A stretch of 6,882 nt of DNA from Methylococcales bacterium (GTDB lineage: Bacteria; Pseudomonadota; Gammaproteobacteria; Methylococcales; Methylomonadaceae). Position numbers and translations under genes: made by a program. Of this stretch, positions 1 through 5,344 are shown piece by piece. The notes beneath the pieces are model-generated. The model made no database searches. It was not told the origin of the DNA and saw nothing but the letters and a program-made list of their open reading frames with translations. Location: assembly GCA_009692395.1 (NCBI GenBank), contig SHZG01000126.1:1-6882 (forward strand), in the 5' to 3' direction. How positions within the stretch are numbered: position 1 is the first letter of the stretch; every line of letters starts with the position of its first letter.

Positions 1-129
1 CAAGCACTTGTTCCACCTTGTTATACTTGCCACTCCAACACCAAAACGCACTGCCGCTTCCGCTTGTGTTAGCCCTTCTTGTTCTTTAATCGTCAATACT
101 TTTTGGCGGAACTCGGCTGAATATGTCAT
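1..129 (-). CDS. IS630-family transposase, N-terminal fragment (continues past the left edge)
   Basis: The reverse strand from an ATG at 129 reads 43 codons without a stop to the window edge. The product begins MTYSAEFRQKVLTIKEQEG and continues LTQAEAAVRFGVGVASITRW. This is the N-terminal helix-turn-helix of IS630/Tc1-type transposases, which binds the element's terminal repeats; the catalytic DDE domain would lie outside the window. The hallmark is the E-G-L-T-x-x-E-A-A-x-R-F-G-V block followed by a second helix ending in RW. The start codon is set by the family's usual M-x-Y-S opening. The element's end should lie a few tens of bases beyond the start codon, probably near the TA dinucleotides at 163-168, because IS630 elements insert at TA. 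Whether the transposase is intact cannot be seen. The family call is firm. Confidence 0.85.
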   Translation of the reverse strand, partial: MTYSAEFRQKVLTIKEQEGLTQAEAAVRFGVGVASITRWNKCL

Positions 130-273
130 CTAATTTAAAATAATCAAATGATACTGCTTTTGATATATCACAACAGGCGGGGGTGGAGGCTGCTCACTAC
201 AACCTATTAATAACAGTGAGCCAATAAGCGACAGGTAAAAACAAGATGCAGATAGCGGGTGATTTCTTTTCAT
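130..273 (-). pseudogene. Truncated lipoprotein N-terminus, probably an RND efflux adaptor (AcrA/MexA type) cut by the IS630 element
   Basis: On the minus strand an ATG at 273 opens a 47-residue frame. It has basic residues (MKR), a hydrophobic stretch (LSLIGSLLLIG) and a lipobox L-I-G-C, with the cysteine at residue 25. Then comes S-E-Q-P-P-P-P-P-V-V, and after a few more residues sequence that looks like an insertion-element end, with a stop at 130. A lipoprotein signal followed by a proline run and V-V is typical of the start of periplasmic adaptor proteins of RND pumps, which are about 350-400 residues long. The rest of such a gene is absent here, so the IS630 element immediately downstream most likely interrupted it, and the remainder may lie past that element. 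The lipoprotein signal is clear; the adaptor assignment rests on a short stretch and is tentative. No good Shine-Dalgarno sequence precedes the ATG. Confidence 0.5.
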
Positions 274-323
274 AATAAAGATGCAAGTGAGCAATAATTA
301 AAACAATTATTACGGAGACGGTT

Positions 324-431
324 ATGAAGAGCAACCGCGACAGGCTTTTAATTCTGTTGCGTGACCTAATCAAACAAAAATTTATCCGCACACGCCACAA
401 CGTTTCAGTTACTATCGCCACTGTTGCTTAA
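324..431 (+). CDS. Small ORF of 35 codons, unknown
   Basis: A GGAG motif at 314-317 lies six bases before an ATG at 324, a near-ideal ribosome binding site. The frame runs 35 codons to TAA at 429-431. The product begins MKSNRDRLLILLRDLIKQKF and ends HNVSVTIATVA. The first half could form a short basic amphipathic helix; there is no signal peptide or recognised motif. It faces away from the lipoprotein remnant, with 50 bp between the two starts, which is where a divergent regulator of an efflux operon often sits. It is not recognisably one, though it could be the 5' stub of a lost gene. It may equally be chance. Support is the ribosome binding site alone. Confidence 0.25.
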   Translation: MKSNRDRLLILLRDLIKQKFIRTRHNVSVTIATVA

Positions 432-527
432 TTTTCGAAATTTAAAATGCTAAATCCACTCATATAAAAGTACATTCATTCGGCAATCAATAGTTTTCTT
501 TACCACCCCAACAAAAATAAATAACCA

Positions 528-1231
528 ATGGCTACTAAAATAACCCCGAAAGAACTGGAAAAAATTCGCAACTTAATTCAACAGTTTGATTTTAAAACCT
601 TGTTTAATCAATTGGGCTGGTCTAAACCCTCAGATAATCAACATCACACCGTGACTGTTAATAGCCAAGTATTAAGTTATCAGCACATTGCCCAACTTTC
701 TGGTGTCGTGGTGTTGCAAATCACCGCCATTCCAGACAGCAAAATCCGCCTCGCCATGCATGAAGACATCAGTCGACTTCACCATGAACATTTACTGGTT
801 TTTGTTGATGCCAACAACACCCAAACCTGTTGGTCGTGGTTAAAACGTGATGGCAAAAAAAGCCAGCCGCGCAGTCACAGTTATTTTAAAGGGCAGACTG
901 GCGATTTATTGCTCTCGAAAATCATCAACATGATGGTGGACTTTAAAGAGTTTGATGAAAACGGTACTGTCCCCATTGTTGAAGTCACCGAAAAATTGCG
1001 TAACGCCCTTGATATTGAACCCATCACCAAAAAGTTTTTTAAACATTTCCAAGAAAAACACGGCGATTTTGTCAATGAAATTCACGGCATAGCCAATGAG
1101 AAAAACACATCCGTGTTATTGCATCGTTTAATGGTTATCTGGTTTTTGCAGAAAAATATTTTTTGGATAATCGCAACGGCAACTATTTACCCAATAATTT
1201 AGCCCAGATTCAAGTATGTAAATACAATTGA
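528..1231 (+). pseudogene. N-terminal remnant of an Eco57I/PglX-like restriction-modification methyltransferase, frameshifted and truncated
   Basis: The open frame from 528 encodes 224 residues ending at TAG 1200-1202. The last ~16 residues (from codon ~210) look out of frame. Reading one base earlier from about 1157 gives YFLDNRNGNYLPNN and continues to TGA at 1229-1231. Joined at the A-run at 1152-1156, the product reads LLHRLMVIWFLQKK then YFLDNRNGNYL, the R-L-M-x-I-x-F-x-Q-K-K-x-x-x-D-x-x-x-x-Y-L pattern found a few hundred residues into type IIG and BREX PglX-type enzymes. Such enzymes run to roughly a thousand residues or more and carry an N6-adenine methyltransferase domain with an NPPY motif; none of that is present. 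What remains is the N-terminal region only, so the gene should be inactive. One lost base in the A-run explains the frameshift, and a separate deletion removed the rest. The start lacks a clear Shine-Dalgarno sequence. The pseudogene state is well supported; the exact enzyme class is less certain. Confidence 0.7.
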
Positions 1232-1268
1232 GTAAGCGGGTAATGAGCATGAAACAAGGAAATTTTTA

Positions 1269-2525
1269 ATGCGTTTTTTGAATAACGAAGATCTGCCAAC
1301 GGTCGCGATTATTGGTGGTGGCCCTGCTGGCTTAATGGCAGCAGAGGTGTTAAGTCATGCGGGTGTCAAAATTGACTTATATGATGCCATGCCATCGGTG
1401 GGACGAAAGTTTTTGATGGCGGGTAAAGGTGGGTTGAATATTTCTCATGCCGAAGATGTTGAGACTTTTTTATCACGCTATGCCGAGCGGCGCGGTCATC
1501 TTGAGCCAATGCTAATGGCTTTTTCACCTGACGCGTTAAGATCGTGGGTGCAAGGTTTAGGCTTTGATACCTTTGTTGGTTCATCTGGGCGGGTGTTTCC
1601 TATCGAAATGAAAGCCGCGCCGTTACTGCGGGCGTGGTTACAGCGATTGCGTAGGGCAGGGGTGGTGTTTTATGTACGCCATCGGTGGTTAGGTTGGGAC
1701 GATAATAATGTGTTACGCTTTGAAACACCGCAGGGCGAACAACTGATTACAGCCGATGCGGTGGTGTTAGCATTAGGCGGTGGCAGTTGGGCGCGGCTAG
1801 GTTCTACGGGTGCGTGGGTGGAATTATTACAGCAACGCGGTGTTGAAACTGCGCCGCTAAAACCTGCCAACTGTGGTTTTGATGTCGATTGGAGTGAGCA
1901 TTTTCGTAGTCGCTTTGCGGGGCAGCCGTTAAAAGGCGTGAGCTTATCACTGGAATCCAAAGCATCGGAGTACAAACCTAGGTTTGTATTCCAAAAGGGT
2001 GATTTTGTGGTGACAGCCACAGGCGTTGAAGGCGGCTTAATCTATACCGCCTCCGCACAGTGTCGCGATAGTTGTGATGCGACAGGTTCAGCTATTATTC
2101 ATCTGGATTTATTGCCTGATAAAGCAGTATCGATGATTGTTGCTAAATTAACACAGCCACGCGGCAAAGACTCGATGGCAAATCATCTACGCAAACGGCT
2201 GGGTATTACTGGCGTAAAAGCAGGCTTATTGCGTGAATTATTACCTGCCGCTGTTTTTAATCATCCTGAAAATTTGGCTTTAGCGATTAAAGCCTTACCC
2301 ATTAAACTACTTGCCCCTAGACCGATTGATGAAGCTATCAGCACGGCGGGTGGAGTAACCTTTGAAGCAGTAAACAAACAATTAATGATACAAAATGTAG
2401 CGGGTGTGTTCTGCGCGGGTGAAATGCTCGATTGGGAAGCACCCACAGGCGGCTATTTATTAACTGCCTGCTTTGCCAGTGGGCGAACCGCAGGGGAGGG
2501 CGTGTTAAAATGGTTACAACAATAG
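1269..2525 (+). CDS. NAD(P)/FAD-dependent oxidoreductase, TIGR03862 / HI0933-type flavoprotein (BaiN-like)
   Basis: This 418-residue cytosolic flavoprotein starts at an ATG preceded by AAGGA at 1256-1260, eight bases away. The N-terminus shows the Rossmann dinucleotide-binding loop G16-G-G-P-A-G21, an acidic residue at the end of the second strand (D39), and the family block GRKFLMAGKGGLNISH (45-60). A second flavin-contact motif is ALGGGSWARLGSTG. The C-terminal GVFCAGEMLDWEAPTGGYLL (379-398) closes the FAD site. These blocks place it in the HI0933/COG2081 group, in the subgroup named after PP_4765. Substrate and physiological role are unknown for the subgroup. Length is normal for the family. 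Residues 235-240 (Y-K-P-R-F-V) are encoded by a perfect 18-bp palindrome that seems to have entered the frame without breaking it. The RIO kinase gene follows after 24 bp with no terminator between, so the two are probably co-transcribed. Confidence 0.9.
   Translation: MRFLNNEDLPTVAIIGGGPAGLMAAEVLSHAGVKIDLYDAMPSVGRKFLMAGKGGLNISHAEDVETFLSRYAERRGHLEPMLMAFSPDALRSWVQGLGFDTFVGSSGRVFPIEMKAAPLLRAWLQRLRRAGVVFYVRHRWLGWDDNNVLRFETPQGEQLITADAVVLALGGGSWARLGSTGAWVELLQQRGVETAPLKPANCGFDVDWSEHFRSRFAGQPLKGVSLSLESKASEYKPRFVFQKGDFVVTATGVEGGLIYTASAQCRDSCDATGSAIIHLDLLPDKAVSMIVAKLTQPRGKDSMANHLRKRLGITGVKAGLLRELLPAAVFNHPENLALAIKALPIKLLAPRPIDEAISTAGGVTFEAVNKQLMIQNVAGVFCAGEMLDWEAPTGGYLLTACFASGRTAGEGVLKWLQQ
1967..1992. 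repeat. Palindromic element inside the flavoprotein gene
   Basis: Positions 1971-1988 read TACAAACCTAGGTTTGTA, a perfect 18-bp palindrome centred on CCTAGG. The arms extend to 1967-1992 (GGAG at the left, TTCC at the right) with a single G-T wobble. The same 18-bp core with one change occurs in the intergenic palindrome at 5315-5332. The palindrome lies in frame in the flavoprotein gene and encodes residues 235-240, between the strand ending LSLES and the conserved TATGVEGGLIY block, a plausible surface loop. This resembles palindromic elements known to insert in reading frames, such as the Rickettsia palindromic elements; no relationship to those is claimed. Confidence 0.7.
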
Positions 2526-2549
2526 CATCGGAGTTTAAAAAGGAGAGCG

Positions 2550-3395
2550 ATGAAAACGCCAAAAAGTATTGAACCCCTCGTGCGTGATGGGTTCGTTGAT
2601 GAAGTATTGCGCCCGTTAAAAAGCGGTAAAGAAGCGGCGGTTTATGTCGTTAGTTCTGAGGGTGAAATTCGCTGTGCCAAAGTCTATAAAGAGGCGAATA
2701 AACGCGGCTTTCATAAACAAGCCTTGTACCAAGAAGGTCGTAAAGTGCGTAATACCCGCCAAGCTCGCGCTATGCAGAAAGGCTCTAAGTTTGGTATGCA
2801 ACAGCAAGAAGCGGTGTGGCAAAATGCAGAAGTGGATGCGTTGTATCGCTTAGCGGCAGCGGGTGTGCGCGTGCCAAAACCGTATAATTTTATCGAAGGC
2901 GTGTTATTGATGGAATTAGTCACCGATGTTCACGGCAGTGCCGCGCCACGGTTGAATGATTTGACCTTTACGCATGAAGAGGCGTTGGAATACCACGCGT
3001 TGTTAATTAAAGAAGTGGTGCGGATGCTGTGCGCGGGTATCGTGCATGGCGATTTGTCTGAATACAATATTTTGGTTGATAAACACGGTCCTGTGATTAT
3101 TGACTTACCACAAGCAGTGGATGCAGCGGCAAATAATAATGCACCACAAATGTTGGAGCGTGATGTTAATAATCTGGCTTTGTATTTTGGGCAATTCGCG
3201 CCTGAATTATTGACCACTCAGTACGGTAAAGAAATCTGGAAACTGTACGAAAGCGGTTTATTACACGCGGATGTTAAATTAACAGGACGCTTTAAAAGTA
3301 GCGAAGCCATCGCTGATGTAAAAGGTATCATGCGAGAAATTGATGATGCGCGTGAAGATTCGATACGGCGTAAATATGAGCAGACTGATTTTTAA
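2550..3395 (+). CDS. RIO1-like serine/threonine protein kinase (PA4780 family)
   Basis: A 281-residue atypical protein kinase with a strong ribosome binding site (AAGGAG at 2540-2545, four bases before ATG). The ATP-binding loop is SGKEAAVYVV (25-34) and the ATP-contacting lysine is K44 in C-A-K-V-Y-K. The catalytic loop is IVHGDLSEYNIL (164-175), with D168 as catalytic base and N173 as metal ligand. The metal-binding aspartate equivalent to DFG is D185 in I-I-D-L-P-Q-A-V-D. These are the diagnostic RIO motifs, with all catalytic residues present. The insert following residue 45, rich in K/R/Q (KEANKRGFHKQALYQEGRKV), is typical of the bacterial PA4780 group. Length matches the family and no extra domain is seen. 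Eukaryotic and archaeal RIO1 acts in ribosome maturation; the bacterial substrate is not established. It is the second gene after the flavoprotein. Confidence 0.92.
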   Translation: MKTPKSIEPLVRDGFVDEVLRPLKSGKEAAVYVVSSEGEIRCAKVYKEANKRGFHKQALYQEGRKVRNTRQARAMQKGSKFGMQQQEAVWQNAEVDALYRLAAAGVRVPKPYNFIEGVLLMELVTDVHGSAAPRLNDLTFTHEEALEYHALLIKEVVRMLCAGIVHGDLSEYNILVDKHGPVIIDLPQAVDAAANNNAPQMLERDVNNLALYFGQFAPELLTTQYGKEIWKLYESGLLHADVKLTGRFKSSEAIADVKGIMREIDDAREDSIRRKYEQTDF

Positions 3396-3424
3396 GGCAG
3401 TAGTTTAAATAGCGTTAGCATATT

Positions 3425-3442
3425 GGACAGCTAAGGCTGTCC
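3425..3442. repeat. Short REP-like hairpin downstream of the RIO kinase
   Basis: GGACAGC (3425-3431) and GCTGTCC (3436-3442) form a perfect 7-bp stem around TAAG. It is followed by a GC-rich GAGCCGCC rather than a T-run, so it does not look like a terminator. Its position just after a stop codon and its GC-rich stem in AT-rich surroundings resemble REP-type intergenic palindromes. Repetition elsewhere cannot be seen from this window. Confidence 0.5.
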
Positions 3443-3458
3443 GAGCCGCCGTTGAAAT

Positions 3459-3493
3459 AAAAAAAGCCACATTGGCATTCAATGTGGCTTTTT
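3459..3493. terminator. Bidirectional rho-independent terminator between the RIO kinase and porin genes
   Basis: GCCACATTG (3466-3474) pairs perfectly with CAATGTGGC (3480-3488) around a 5-base loop. The stem is flanked by seven A at 3459-3465 on the left and five T at 3489-3493 on the right, so either strand produces a stem followed by a U-run. It ends the plus-strand flavoprotein/RIO kinase transcript 64 bp after the kinase stop codon. It also ends the minus-strand porin transcript, about 90 bp past its stop. Confidence 0.93.
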
Positions 3494-3517
3494 ATTGACT
3501 GCTAGTTGCCAGAAACA

Positions 3518-3543
3518 CCCACCCTGCGTTACGCTTGGGTGGG
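3518..3543. repeat. Nested palindrome in the porin 3' region
   Basis: CCCACCC (3518-3524) pairs with GGGTGGG (3537-3543). Inside lies a second small stem GCG-TTA-CGC at 3526-3534. It lies about 40 bp downstream of the porin stop on the minus strand, before the terminator, and has no T-run of its own. The GC-rich composition contrasts with its surroundings, which suggests a dispersed intergenic repeat or an mRNA 3'-stabilising hairpin. Confidence 0.55.
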
Positions 3544-3581
3544 CATCAATCACTGACCGACAGAGCTACGAGCTGGACGGA

Positions 3582-5132
3582 TTAGTAATTCACCTGAAGC
3601 TGCATTCTCATCAAATCACCACGAGCTTGACCCATGTTAGCCGTGTTAGTTCTATCCATGTGTGAATAGGCTAAAGTCAGTTCTAAGGCTTTCATCACTT
3701 GATATTCTACGCCAGCTTCAAGTTCCTGGTCGGTAACGTTAGGCGAATTAGTCGCCGCTTTCCACGCCCCGTTATAAGTTTGCCATTTCACATAAGGAAT
3801 GACAGTGCCTTCTGTATTAAAGACATTATCAATCTTGTACATCGCCTGCACATAACCGCCGTTTAAGCCTTTTCTGTCGATAATGTTAGTTTGTGTGTCT
3901 AATGCACCTGAATAGCCCCAGTTCCATTCCGCTTGTAAGCCAAAAGGTTGTGGGAATAGAACGGCGTGAACAGCAACGCGACCTTCACTAACGTTACCAT
4001 TGCCATCGCCTTTTACAGTTGGGGCAACGGATACGCCAGTAATAGGTCTGCCTCTGGAATTCAGTTTCGCATCATAAGGGGTATAAGTCCCCGTAGTGGG
4101 TGTAAATTGGCCGCCCATCGCGTCAGCACCGACTTCTAATACTTGCCCAGTGAGGAAACTGCCCAAGAAACCTAAATCCATCGGGTAAGTGGAGTGCGCC
4201 GCAATGTACATATTGTCGTTGGTTTCGGCTTTATTAATCATTGCACCGTTATACACGCCCACACCTAACATACCGTAATCGCCCGACGTTTTTCGACCTT
4301 GTTTGGACAGTGTTTTCCACAGTTTTTGGACATGAGTCGGAGTCCAGTAAGCGAATAAACCTAAATCACGTTCGCTTGGTACAGCACTGTTTATCGCATC
4401 AGCACGATCCAGTGTTAAACGGTTTTGTGAAGATTGTAAGTTTTCCCAGCCGTAAGGTATTTTTTGTAGACCTGTACGAATGCGGTATTCATGTTCCTTA
4501 TCAAATGACAAGTCAGAATACGCATCACGCAATTGGGCAAAGTGTTGATCGCCACTTGGGGTATTGGTAGTAGCAAAGTCTGGTTGTAAGTAGAACGATA
4601 CATACTCGTTGATGTCGCCAGAGAACACTAAACGCACACGGCGTAAGGTAAAACCACTGTTGTTTTTAATCCCGCCATCACCGACTGAACGTAATTCAGG
4701 GTGGCGATCAGGGTTTGTGACTGCTAAATTTGAGGTATCGGTTCTATCGCCACCCAAGCCGACGTTATAACGCATTTGGGTATAACCACGAATGTTTAGC
4801 TTGTTAAACCATTTCTCGTCGTTTTTAGCTTTGCTTTCTCTAGTCTCGGTAGCTTTTTCTTCCAAGGCTTTTATTTCATTTTGTTTTAATTCTAAATCTT
4901 GATGAATGGCGGCAAGTTCTTCAGTGACTGAGGGTGGAACAGGAGCTACTTCAACTTGTTTTGGTTTATCACCTACTTTTTCAAACTCACCCATCAATAC
5001 GCGATCTTTACCTGGTTGTGCGTAAATTTGTTGGGTTTTTATGTCAACGTAAAGATTAATCGCAAACGCGCTAGAGGATGCGCCTGCGGTTAATGCAACG
5101 GCGATTGCCATTGTCAATTTAGAAAATTTCAT
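3582..5132 (-). CDS. Outer-membrane porin, phosphate-selective OprO/OprP-like
   Basis: This 516-residue protein has a Sec signal peptide (MKFSKLTMAIAVALTAGASS, then SAFA; predicted cleavage after A24). Residues 25-53 form a short module (INLYVDIKTQQIYAQPGKDR, then VLMGEF). It is followed by a proline-rich stretch and a predicted coiled coil at about 68-107 (EELAAIHQDLELKQNEIKAL), as in trimeric porins with an N-terminal stalk. The beta-barrel starts near residue 111 with LNIRGYTQMRYN and contains FTLRRVRLVFSGDINEYVSF and a FYLQPDF strand typical of the OprO/OprP family. The final residues alternate hydrophobic side chains and end in an aromatic (MRMQLQVNY), the usual signal for barrel assembly. 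A tandem Pho box in its promoter supports phosphate or polyphosphate uptake, although ion selectivity cannot be read from the sequence. It is probably transcribed alone. The Shine-Dalgarno sequence is weak (GAGAG six bases before ATG). Confidence 0.87.
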   Translation of the reverse strand: MKFSKLTMAIAVALTAGASSSAFAINLYVDIKTQQIYAQPGKDRVLMGEFEKVGDKPKQVEVAPVPPSVTEELAAIHQDLELKQNEIKALEEKATETRESKAKNDEKWFNKLNIRGYTQMRYNVGLGGDRTDTSNLAVTNPDRHPELRSVGDGGIKNNSGFTLRRVRLVFSGDINEYVSFYLQPDFATTNTPSGDQHFAQLRDAYSDLSFDKEHEYRIRTGLQKIPYGWENLQSSQNRLTLDRADAINSAVPSERDLGLFAYWTPTHVQKLWKTLSKQGRKTSGDYGMLGVGVYNGAMINKAETNDNMYIAAHSTYPMDLGFLGSFLTGQVLEVGADAMGGQFTPTTGTYTPYDAKLNSRGRPITGVSVAPTVKGDGNGNVSEGRVAVHAVLFPQPFGLQAEWNWGYSGALDTQTNIIDRKGLNGGYVQAMYKIDNVFNTEGTVIPYVKWQTYNGAWKAATNSPNVTDQELEAGVEYQVMKALELTLAYSHMDRTNTANMGQARGDLMRMQLQVNY

Positions 5133-5169
5133 ACCTTGCTCTCGGTTATTATTAAGAAAAACTTAAGCA

Positions 5170-5225
5170 AGGATAAGGGGCGAAAATGACGACTTTATGA
5201 CAAAATTGTTACTTTTGTGTGACAA
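5170..5225 (-). promoter_or_regulatory. PhoB-type promoter of the porin: tandem Pho box plus -10 element
   Basis: Read on the minus strand from 5225 to 5186, four half-sites stand in exact 11-bp phase: TTGTCAC, AAGTAAC, TTGTCAT and TCGTCAT, separated by ACAA, AATT and AAAG. The enterobacterial Pho box is two CTGTCAT-type half-sites with an AT-rich 4-bp spacer, each repeat unit being 11 bp. The last pair (5186-5203) matches this best and the first pair more loosely. A -10-like TATCCT lies at 5175-5170, exactly 10 bp after the box, the spacing seen at PhoB-dependent promoters such as pstS, where the box replaces the -35 element. The porin start codon is 37 bp further on. The reading is of motif and spacing only; binding is inferred. 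Confidence 0.8.
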
Positions 5226-5266
5226 GGCAACAAAATGAGGATTGAAAACAACAGGCGTTGTGGAAC

Positions 5267-5303
5267 TTAAACCTGCGAGATTTTTAAAATATCGTAGGTT
5301 TAA
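5267..5303. repeat. 37-bp imperfect palindrome between the TerC and porin genes
   Basis: The arms are TTAAACCTGCGAGATTTT (5267-5284) and AAAATATCGTAGGTTTAA (5286-5303) around a single T. They match at 16 of 18 positions and one of the two exceptions is a G-T wobble. On the minus strand it lies in the 3' region of the TerC-like gene and could help end its transcript, although the T-run is inside the stem rather than after it. The outer AAACCT/AGGTTT is also the core of the neighbouring CCTAGG palindrome, suggesting a related repeat family. Confidence 0.6.
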
Positions 5304-5305
5304 TG

Positions 5306-5344
5306 AACGTGGTGTACAAGCCTAGGTTTGTACACTATCACGTT
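5306..5344. repeat. 39-bp palindromic element abutting the TerC stop codon
   Basis: Paired arms are AACGTG (5306-5311) with CACGTT (5339-5344) and GTGTACAA (5312-5319) with TTGTACAC (5328-5335), leaving a 3-base bulge TAT. The centre holds CCTAGG. The inner 18 bp (5315-5332, TACAAGCCTAGGTTTGTA) matches the palindrome in the flavoprotein gene at 17 of 18 bases. It ends one base before the TerC stop codon on the minus strand, so transcription of that gene passes straight into a strong stem. It may act as a transcript-end hairpin, but its occurrence inside another gene argues for a mobile or dispersed repeat. Confidence 0.7.

Noticed and set aside
197..421. Minus-strand 74-codon frame with hydrophobic stretch
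   Set aside because: It starts at GTG without a ribosome binding site and overlaps the lipoprotein start in another frame. Its hydrophobicity in the 3' half comes from the out-of-frame lipoprotein signal sequence.
463..468. TATAAA as a -10 box for the restriction-modification remnant
   Set aside because: No acceptable -35 at 16-18 bp upstream; AT-rich sequence makes such hexamers common.
1962..1971. Ten-base repeat GCATCGGAGT also at 2525-2534
   Set aside because: The match ends immediately on both sides and overlaps the palindrome arm in one copy and a ribosome binding region in the other; probably chance.
1670..2020. Minus-strand 116-codon frame opposite the flavoprotein gene
   Set aside because: It is an antisense shadow of a well-supported gene and has no family motif.
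4241..4570. Plus-strand 109-codon frame opposite the porin gene
   Set aside because: It is an antisense shadow of the porin coding sequence with histidine-rich composition, no ribosome binding site and no recognisable domain.
5261..5344. CRISPR-like or tandem array from the repeated palindromes
   Set aside because: There are only two units of different internal sequence, with no spacers and no cas genes.
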